DNA of 64,000 nucleotides. It comes from Kryptolebias marmoratus (taxonomy: Eukaryota; Chordata; Actinopteri; Cyprinodontiformes; Rivulidae). The translations under genes were made by a program, and so were the position numbers. The notes beneath the pieces were generated by a model, which saw nothing but the letters and a program-made list of their open reading frames with translations, did no database searches and was not told where the DNA came from. Location of the stretch: the NCBI RefSeq assembly GCF_001649575.2, contig NC_051433.1, positions 13,545,588 to 13,609,587 on the forward strand. Reading direction: 5' to 3'. Numbering within the stretch: position 1 is the first letter of the stretch; each line of letters starts with the position of its first letter. Shown one piece after another: positions 57,302 to 64,000 of the stretch.

Positions 57302-58909
57302 ATGGGAAACACATGGTTTATGCAACTAAGATACAACTTTCCGAAGCTTTCCAAAAGCACCATTATACGGGGGCGCTTGTCGGATTACATCCCAGAAGCA
57401 ATCATCGGCGAAGGAAGTTTTGGGCAGGTGGCCAGGTGTCGAAACGTGGCCACGCAGGAGCTCGTGGCCATAAAGATCATTGATAAGTACCAAATGAAAG
57501 CTGGCAAATCCGAAATAAGAGTTATGGATCATTTAAGGCAGCTGGACCCGGATAAGAACAACTTGGTAAGGTTCAACGAACATTTCCGCTACAAGAGAAG
57601 CCACTGCCTGTCTTTTGAAATTCTGGACATAAGCCTTTTTGATTACATTGCAGGAAGGCGCTGTAAGTCGTTAACGCTCATGGAAATCAGGGTGATCACT
57701 CAGCAGATGCTGGTGGCTTTAGATGCGTTAAAAAGCATCGGGCTGGTCCACGGTGACATAAAACCAGATAATATCATGCTGGTTGACAGGTCCTCTTTGA
57801 ATGTGAAACTTATTGATTTTGGTTTAGCGTTCCAGACGTCCCAAATAAAGAAAGGATGGCTCGTCCAGAACCCGTCGTACCGAGCATTTGAGGTCATGTT
57901 GGGGCTCTCGTTTAACGAAGGCATTGACATGTGGAGCCTTGGCTGCGTTTTGGGGTTCCTTCATATCGGTAATCACTTTTGGCCTAATAATGAATATGGG
58001 GTGATGAAAAGGATCATAGACCTGATTGGTCAACCAGACAATGATTTACTGAGTGACGGGGTGTATACTGAAAACTTTTTCTGCCTTTCTCAGAAAAAAC
58101 CTCCAGTCTGGAACTTTATATCGTTCAGTGAGTATTTAGTGTTAGACCAGCCAGAAGAGCACAGCTGGGGGGTTTTCTTTAAAGGGAAATCTCTTGAGAA
58201 TTTACAGAATTGGTTGAAAAAACCTCGTGACCCCTTAGAAGTTGAGGATGTTCAATCCTTCATAGACCTCCTGAAGAAAATGTTCGAACTGGATCCACAG
58301 AAGAGAATCAGTCCCGCCGAAGCGCTTGGTCACAACTTCATAACAATGAAGCACCTGTCTGGGAATCCTGACAGCAAATATGTTATCGACGCGAAAAATA
58401 CAATAAAAACAGCTAAGCTTCAGTGGGAAATGGAGCCTCCCAGCGACACGTCGGACGACTCATCCTTTCCCGTCTTTTATACATTGCCGCCTAACGTCGT
58501 GGGCACGTCCGCCGCTACCGGCACCTCTGCGAGGCCTCCGCTGAAAAGAAACATCATTCATGTGAAGCCTCTGAGAGCCACATCGCCAACCGCAAGCCGC
58601 CGCTCTGCCCCTGAGGACCTCCCGGGTCCCTTCACAGGCAGCGTAAAACTGAAAGCCTTGGCCTTGGAGAAAAGGGTTCCCCCTCCTCCACGTGCGGCGA
58701 AAGCCAGCGTTCCAAAACGGGCTTTTCCCTCCAGAGGAGACGACTCGAGCTTCAGCTCTGGAAGTCCGCGAGCGTCGTCTGCCCCGGAGCGCTGGCCTGC
58801 GAACGTCGCCAAGAACCAAATCGAATCCCCCGCAGACATAAAAGCACCCAAAAAATCCTGCAGCCGCATTAGGAACTTCTTTTTAAGGATCTTTAGGTCT
58901 GTATTGTGA
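57302..58909 (+). CDS. Intronless HIPK-like protein kinase
   Basis: A 535-aa single-exon ORF of the CMGC kinase group, closest to homeodomain-interacting protein kinases. Gly loop GEGSFGQV (36-43), VAIK lysine 58, HGDIKPDNIMLVD (catalytic Asp 152, Lys 154, Asn 157), IDFGLA (Asp 172), IDMWSLGCV and FIDLLKKMFELDPQKRISPA all fit HIPK. Differences: HRD is HGD; the HIPK activation-loop Tyr is gone (WLVQNPSYRAFE); the APE motif is AFE. Core catalytic residues are intact, so activity is possible. The tail (about 360-535) is Ser/Pro-rich and ends in a basic-hydrophobic SRIRNFFLRIFRSVL that could bind membrane. The HIPK homeobox-interaction region is absent. The ATG has strong context (AACATGG) and an in-frame TAA upstream at 57278. 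Such short HIPK-like genes are multicopy in fish; a retrogene origin is possible. Confidence 0.85.
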   Translation: MGNTWFMQLRYNFPKLSKSTIIRGRLSDYIPEAIIGEGSFGQVARCRNVATQELVAIKIIDKYQMKAGKSEIRVMDHLRQLDPDKNNLVRFNEHFRYKRSHCLSFEILDISLFDYIAGRRCKSLTLMEIRVITQQMLVALDALKSIGLVHGDIKPDNIMLVDRSSLNVKLIDFGLAFQTSQIKKGWLVQNPSYRAFEVMLGLSFNEGIDMWSLGCVLGFLHIGNHFWPNNEYGVMKRIIDLIGQPDNDLLSDGVYTENFFCLSQKKPPVWNFISFSEYLVLDQPEEHSWGVFFKGKSLENLQNWLKKPRDPLEVEDVQSFIDLLKKMFELDPQKRISPAEALGHNFITMKHLSGNPDSKYVIDAKNTIKTAKLQWEMEPPSDTSDDSSFPVFYTLPPNVVGTSAATGTSARPPLKRNIIHVKPLRATSPTASRRSAPEDLPGPFTGSVKLKALALEKRVPPPPRAAKASVPKRAFPSRGDDSSFSSGSPRASSAPERWPANVAKNQIESPADIKAPKKSCSRIRNFFLRIFRSVL

Positions 58910-58927
58910 TGCTGGAGCAAAGTCATA

Positions 58928-58933
58928 AATAAA
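58928..58933 (+). promoter_or_regulatory. Poly(A) signal of the HIPK-like gene
   Basis: AATAAA 19 bases past the stop codon, implying an unusually short 3' UTR. Confidence 0.6.
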
Positions 58934-59028
58934 TATATTATATTTATCTTTCTATAAGCTTAACTCATATAAATTTATATTTTCATTCGTTCTCAACTTC
59001 TATTTTAAACTGATCCAGATAGTTCTTT

Positions 59029-60015
59029 GTTGGTTTTCCCCCGGGGTACTCTGGTTTCCTCCCGCAGTCCTACGAAATGAATATAAAGTGAATCTGCGTT
59101 TGTAAATTGACTGTAGGTGCTTGTGGTCGTGTCCGATCGCTGCGTTGACCTTGAGATGGACTACTGAGCGGGGACAGAAAACCAACCCCACTTCTGAGGC
59201 GGCACCCTGAGATACAGCTGCTAATAAAATGTAGTAAATGTGACCTGTACTGCAGCGCAACGAATAATTGACGTTTGTGTAAAAAATGAGTCTGCTGACC
59301 TGAGAGGACAGGAGGGGGTGTAAGGGTGTAGCAGGGCGGGGTGAGACCATTTAAGGCTTTAAAAACAAATAAAATAGTTTCGGAAAGAACTAACTTAACT
59401 GTATCAGCTGAATAAAGCTTAATTTAACCACTGCTCTGATTGGATTATGAAGTTTATTATTCGTCTCCGTTTTGACCCCCAGGTTTGTGATGATTGCTTT
59501 GGTATACTGGGCCAAGGAATCCAGATCCGCACTGGAGGGGGTCTCAGCGGAGCCGACGGAAACCAGGACTTCGGACTTTTTCTCTTTAGGCGGTAGTTTT
59601 AAGGAGAACGAGCCCTTGTTCTTAAAGGGAGACGTAAACCCGACACCCGTCTGCATAAAACAGAACAGAAGAGGAGGGGTCCGGAAACTGAGCCCTGTGG
59701 GACTCCGCGCCAGAGAGGAGCCAAGGAGGACCCAGAGAGCGCCTGGTGCCCCCCCACTGCTCCAAACGAGGAAATCTGACGCAGCCGTCACATCTGAAGG
59801 TACAAGAACAACAGCCTCCGGAGGCAGCGGCTAAAAAATACGTCGTCAGGAACAAAGACATCGTCTAAAACAGCATCAGATCTTCATAATCCAGCTTTCT
59901 AACAGGTATGCCTCTAGAGATAATCCTTTGTCTTACAGCTCTTATAATTTCCTTTAAAAGCCGACCCCTTTTTCTCTGCCGTAGCGCTGGGAAATCCCTT
60001 CATATAACCTTTGTT
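59029..60015. repeat. Mosaic of dispersed repeat fragments
   Basis: GGGGTACTCTGGTTTCCTCC with CGCAGTCCTACGAAATG is the start of a very common fish repeat. GACCATTTAAGGCTTTAAAA followed by ACAAATAAAATAG is another. 59940-60000 shares sequence with 37270-37340. Open frames here (for example 59472-59834) have no family resemblance and are taken as repeat-derived. Confidence 0.5.
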
Positions 60016-60439
60016 GTTAGAGTTTGAAATTAACAGTAACCCAAGACTGAATGAGCTAAAATGGTCTTTTTTTTAAAGAGTCACTTGAAGGTGATGTAAA
60101 AGTCAGGGCTCCTGCGGTCCTAAAAGTATGGAAGCTGCTTTGAGACATTACACGTCTGATGAGGAACGAAGCTTGTCTGTGTTCCTGCCTGCCTGCCCGT
60201 CATGGCGGCGGGTGATAAATGCCGCCATGATGGGTGGTTTAGTCACTGACTCAAAATCCACAGATGTGAGCTAATTTTTTCACTTAAAAAAAGAATTAAT
60301 TCACAGAAATGTTGTTCTCTGTTGCTAATTTTGTGAGCACACTCTGTGTTTTTATGGTATTTGGAGCAAGTTTATGGTAAATGTTCATCTTTGGTCTTAA
60401 AATCGTCTTTTTATCACCCACCACCAAGAGGAGGTGGGT

Positions 60440-60960
60440 GATAATGTATTTGCTTGTGTTTGTGTTTCTCACGAACCACCGGACAGATTTGTGTGAAGCT
60501 CTCAGAATGTGATTGTTGGACGTACGTTTGGACTTCCACAGGAAGCACATAGATGGTTATAACTCTGTCAGTTTTACAGGTGTTGTGCTAAAGTTTGGTC
60601 TGAGCTCCACACGGCGCGCGAGAGCTTTGTCTAAAAATTTGGCAACAACTGTCAGAGTCAACCCTGTCTGTCTGTTAACGAAATATCTCATGACCCACAG
60701 GGTGGATTTTAATGAAACTTGCTGGAAGCAATAACTGGATGGACATTTGCCACTGATTAACTTTTGGAGTCAAATAAATTCAAGATGGCCGCCACAGCTA
60801 GTCAAACTCTGCCAACACAAAAACGGCTGTAACTCGGTTAGTTTTACAGCTACTGAGCCAAACTTTAACGTGGTGGTAGCTGAGAGTCATCATGAGCTGA
60901 TCCTAGTTTCAAAACTTTGGCATTAAAATACCGCGGGCGATAGGCAACCTCCCAAAAGCT
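60440..60960 (+). repeat. Family-R dispersed repeat copy
   Basis: The longest ordered copy: CTCACGAACCACCGGACAGA, GGTTATAACTCTGTCAGTTT, AAATATCTCATGACCCACAG, CAAGATGGCCGCCACAGCTA, GTGGTAGCTGAGAGTCATCA and CATTAAAATACCGCGGGCGA. The frame reads YNSVSFTGVVLKFGL and later LLTKYLMTHRVDFNE. Confidence 0.8.
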
Positions 60961-61161
60961 GCGTTATTCTGTGACACACGCAAAGGCTGGGATTATTGGT
61001 AAATGAAAGGGCACAAAATAAAACAACTGGATCCTGTGATGTGAAGGGAACTCATTCATCCGAAGTCCTGCTGTTGTTTTGTGTTAATAAAGCTTTCAGG
61101 AGGTTATCATTTATCTCCAGGGGCAGAGCTTGTGTCAAGTTCTCAGCTGTGTTTTTCCTTC

Positions 61162-61200
61162 CCACACACACACACAGACACACACCGACACACACACACA
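61162..61200. repeat. (CA)n microsatellite
   Basis: CA dinucleotides with two interruptions, 340 bases upstream of the celsr2-like start. Confidence 0.9.
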
Positions 61201-61351
61201 GGTTTATGGTAATGAGAAGTCTCGAGGCGCAGGAGCCATTTTTTTTCCAAGTCATTCCAGCCAAGTTGCGCGGACGGAGCGGAGGTGTTCCGCTGTTTGT
61301 CCCGGTCCGTGTGAGAGCAGCTCCGGCCCGGCGGAGGTTCCTGCGGGACCC

Positions 61352-61436
61352 CCCTCCTCCTCCTCCTCTTCATCCTCCTCCTCCACCACCACCTCCACCT
61401 CCTCCTCCTCCTCTTCCTTCAGATCCACCGGAGAGA
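61352..61436. repeat. (TCC)n/(CCA)n trinucleotide tract in the presumed celsr2 5' UTR
   Basis: Roughly 25 TCC/ACC triplets; the Pro- and Ser-rich ORFs across it are artefacts of the repeat. Confidence 0.85.
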
Positions 61437-61441
61437 GAAGC

Positions 61442-61498
61442 ATGGCTCTTCAGCAACACAAAGGGCGAAACTCGCAGGCGGAAAGTTTGGCGGAATAA
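61442..61498 (+). CDS. Upstream ORF (18 aa) in the celsr2-like leader
   Basis: ATG at 61442 in a strong context (AGCATGG: A at -3, G at +4) opens an 18-codon frame ending TAA at 61496-61498, 45 bases before the main ATG. The main start has the weaker GCGATGA. If the leader is transcribed as drawn, the uORF should reduce main-frame initiation. The peptide itself has no family. Confidence 0.4.
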   Translation: MALQQHKGRNSQAESLAE

Positions 61499-61543
61499 GG
61501 AGTTGGCGGACTTTCGCGCTTGCCGAGCACAAACCGAGGAGCG

Positions 61544-64000
61544 ATGAACTTCGCCTGGCTGGATTTACGGCTCGTTCTGTGGTGCTTCAAGGTGCTTTCG
61601 CTGGCGCGCGGCTTCACCGTGCACGTCGGCGAGGATGCGGGACGGCGGCGGACCGTGGTGGCCGGAGCGGAGCGCGGCGCGCGCTGTGCCTTGGATCAGG
61701 TGCTCGCGCCCAGATTCACGGAGCGCTTCCTGGAGACGGACGCGGCGGCGGGCGCCGTGTTCGCCTCGGACTCCATGAAGTGCGCCCTGCTGCCGTCCAA
61801 CCCGTTCACGCTGTTCACCGTGGCGGACTGCACGGACTCCGGCCACAGGCACCTCCTCACCAGTCAGTACGACGTGCACGTTCACGGGCGGAACTGCTCG
61901 CGCGCGAGGAAAAGGAGACCTCGGTGGGACATGGAGGTGCTCAGCTTGTTCGGGCACCGCAGCCCCTCGGAGTGCCACCAAGCGGACTCGGTTTTGTTTC
62001 CAGTGGGGGGTCTGCTGCCTGGCCCCCCGCTCCGCTGCAAGGTGGCCAACAGCCGGGAGTTCTACTTCTCAGAGGGGGGCTTGTTTGTGTCTGAGACCCT
62101 GTGCTGGAGGCAGGACACTCTCTTTGAGCTGGACATGCTCTGTGACGTGCTCACAGCAGACAGACGAAATGTTAACACCGTCTCCATCCACTGGCGAGTG
62201 GGACAGGGTCCCTTCAGGCAGGGCCACTTACAGAAACTCCTAAAGAAGGCGGCTCGGTTTGATGCAGGCATTGTGAGCAGGAGGAGGAGAAGCACCAACA
62301 GCAGCCCCCAGTTTCAGCCCCCGATGTATCAGGTGTCCATGTCAGAGAATAAGCCAGCTGGGACCTCGGTCGTTGTTCTCAAAGCTGTGGATGTGGACGA
62401 GGGGGAGGCGGGCAGGCTGGAGTATTTCATCGAGGCCCTCTTCGACAGCCGCTCCAACTATCTTTTTGCTGTGGATCCCGTCAGCGGGGTCGTGTCAACG
62501 GTGGAGGTGCTGGACCGAGAGACCAAGGACACGCACGTGTTCCGCGTGACAGCAGTGGACCACGGCGCGCCCCGGCGTACGGCCATGGCCACGCTCACTG
62601 TCACGGTCAGTGACACCAACGATCACGATCCTGTGTTTGAGCAGCAGGACTACAAGGAAAGCATCAGGGAGAACTTAGAAATTGGCTACGAGGTGTTGAC
62701 TGTGAGGGCCACAGACGGGGACGCACCCGTCAACGGCAACATCCTGTACCACATCCTCAACAGCAACAGGTCCAATGATGTTTTTGAGATCGATTCCAGG
62801 TCGGGTGTGATCCGCACCAAAGGCCTGGTAGACAGAGAGGCGGTGGAGGCCTATGTGCTGTTAGTTGAGGCCAACGACCAGGGTCGTGACCCCGAGCCCC
62901 GCAGCTCCACAGCCACCGTGCACATTGTGGTGGAAGACGACAACGATAACGCCCCTCAGTTCAGCGAGAAACGCTACGTGGTCCAGGTGCCCGAGGACAT
63001 GACCCCCAATACCGAGATCCTGCAGGTGACTGCCACAGATCAGGACAGAGGAAGCAACGCCGTGGTCCATTTCAGCATCATGAGTGGAAACACCCGAGGA
63101 CAGTTTTACATTGATGCTCAGACGGGCAAACTGGATCTGGTGAGTCACTTGGATTACGAGACCAACAAAGAATACACCCTGAGGATCAGAGCTCAGGACG
63201 GAGGGCGGCCTCCCATGTCCAACATCAGCGGCCTGGTCACGGTGCAGGTGCTGGACGTCAATGACAACGCTCCTATTTTTGTCAGCACTCCTTTCCAGGC
63301 CACCGTGCTGGAAAATGTGCCTCTGGGTCACTCCATCATCCACATCCAAGCCGTAGATGCGGACTCAGGAGAAAACTCCAGGCTGGAGTACCGTCTCACT
63401 GAAACCATGCCAAACTTCCCCTTCGCCATCAATAACAGCACCGGGTGGATTATAGTGGCGGACGATTTGGACAGAGAGAGCGTCGATTTTTACAACTTTG
63501 GAGTGGAGGCCCGTGACCACGGCTACCCTTTAATGTCCTCCTCGGCCAGCATCAGCATGACGATTCTAGACGTCAACGACAACAACCCAGAGTTCACTCA
63601 GAAGGCGTATCAGATGCGTCTGAATGAGGACGCAGCCGTGGGGACCAGTGTGGTGACGGTGTCAGCCGTGGACCAGGACATCAACAGCGTGGTGACTTAT
63701 CAGATATCCAGTGGAAACACTCGGAACAGGTTCTCCATCACGAGTCAGAGCGGGGGCGGGCTCATTACCCTGGCGCTGCCTTTAGATTACAAACTGGAAC
63801 GCCAGTACATCCTCACAGTCACCGCGAGCGACGGGACTCGCTTTGACACCGCCAAGGTGTTCGTGAACGTCACAGACGCCAACACACACCGGCCTGTGTT
63901 TCAGAGCTCACATTACACGGTCAACATCAACGAGGACAGGCCCGCCGGCACCACTGTGGTTGTAATAAGTGCCACCGATGAGGACACGGGCGAGAACGCA
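61544..64000 (+). CDS. celsr2: CELSR2-like seven-pass cadherin, first exon (partial)
   Basis: Flamingo/Celsr adhesion GPCRs act at cell contacts in planar cell polarity and neurite patterning. From the ATG at 61544 the frame stays open to the window edge (819 codons), as expected for the giant first exon of Celsr genes. Residues 1-23 look like a signal peptide (LDLRLVLWCFKVLSLARG). A Cys-containing N-terminal region follows, with a basic RRRR at 246-249. Cadherin repeats run at about 257-361, 363-471, 473-577, 579-682 and 684-784; a sixth starts near 786. Calcium-linker motifs are DTNDHDP (357), DDNDNAP (465), DVNDNAP (571), DVNDNNP (676) and DANTHRP (778). Segments such as ENLEIGYEVLTVRATDGDAP and SITSQSGGGLITLALPLDYK match Celsr2 better than Celsr1. 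EGF, laminin-G, GAIN and 7TM parts lie beyond the window. Confidence 0.92.
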   Translation, partial: MNFAWLDLRLVLWCFKVLSLARGFTVHVGEDAGRRRTVVAGAERGARCALDQVLAPRFTERFLETDAAAGAVFASDSMKCALLPSNPFTLFTVADCTDSGHRHLLTSQYDVHVHGRNCSRARKRRPRWDMEVLSLFGHRSPSECHQADSVLFPVGGLLPGPPLRCKVANSREFYFSEGGLFVSETLCWRQDTLFELDMLCDVLTADRRNVNTVSIHWRVGQGPFRQGHLQKLLKKAARFDAGIVSRRRRSTNSSPQFQPPMYQVSMSENKPAGTSVVVLKAVDVDEGEAGRLEYFIEALFDSRSNYLFAVDPVSGVVSTVEVLDRETKDTHVFRVTAVDHGAPRRTAMATLTVTVSDTNDHDPVFEQQDYKESIRENLEIGYEVLTVRATDGDAPVNGNILYHILNSNRSNDVFEIDSRSGVIRTKGLVDREAVEAYVLLVEANDQGRDPEPRSSTATVHIVVEDDNDNAPQFSEKRYVVQVPEDMTPNTEILQVTATDQDRGSNAVVHFSIMSGNTRGQFYIDAQTGKLDLVSHLDYETNKEYTLRIRAQDGGRPPMSNISGLVTVQVLDVNDNAPIFVSTPFQATVLENVPLGHSIIHIQAVDADSGENSRLEYRLTETMPNFPFAINNSTGWIIVADDLDRESVDFYNFGVEARDHGYPLMSSSASISMTILDVNDNNPEFTQKAYQMRLNEDAAVGTSVVTVSAVDQDINSVVTYQISSGNTRNRFSITSQSGGGLITLALPLDYKLERQYILTVTASDGTRFDTAKVFVNVTDANTHRPVFQSSHYTVNINEDRPAGTTVVVISATDEDTGENA

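Noticed and set aside
60996..61547. 183-codon plus-strand ORF with a poly-Pro run
   Set aside because: Created by the (TCC)n tract in the celsr2 leader and ends in another frame just after the true start codon.

Overview
The window is vertebrate nuclear DNA, almost certainly from a teleost fish. Its genes have GT-AG introns of 0.1 to 5 kb, there are no operons or bacterial signals, and the intergenic and intronic space is full of typical fish repeats: Tc1/mariner remnants, hAT-like MITEs, a tRNA-derived SINE, non-LTR retrotransposon 3' ends with (CCAT)n tails, and a Penelope-like fragment. I assembled six protein-coding loci by reading splice sites and matching recalled protein families. None was confirmed by a database search.

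Layout. 1-10.8 kb is gene-free: a 22-bp minisatellite at the edge, dispersed repeats, and some low-repeat stretches that may be conserved non-coding DNA. Three minus-strand genes follow. tmem88b-like (10855-16386) is a two-TM Dishevelled-binding Wnt modulator ending in VWV. nbl1 (21735-27429) is a DAN-family secreted BMP antagonist. micos10 (31571-36299) is a MICOS subunit of mitochondrial cristae junctions. On the plus strand, capzb (38324-50908) encodes the actin capping protein beta subunit with two alternative last coding exons. An intronless HIPK-like kinase (57302-58909) and the first coding exon of a celsr2-like seven-pass cadherin (61544 to the window edge) follow.

The block capzb / micos10 / nbl1, with capzb and micos10 divergent and micos10 and nbl1 in tandem, matches the order I know from human 1p36.13, where MICOS10-NBL1 read-through occurs. 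The genes do not form a single pathway. tmem88b and nbl1 dampen Wnt and BMP signalling, celsr2 acts in planar polarity, capzb in actin dynamics and micos10 in mitochondrial architecture.

I found no candidate for a wholly new multi-gene system. The items most worth following up are the divergent intronless HIPK-like kinase (activation-loop tyrosine and APE proline replaced, full CRE upstream), a degenerate repeat family seen at about 13 sites whose copies give recurring conceptual peptides, a ~684-bp long-TIR MITE lying between the two alternative capzb last exons, an A-rich lengthened capzb beta-2 tail, and a strong-context uORF ahead of celsr2.
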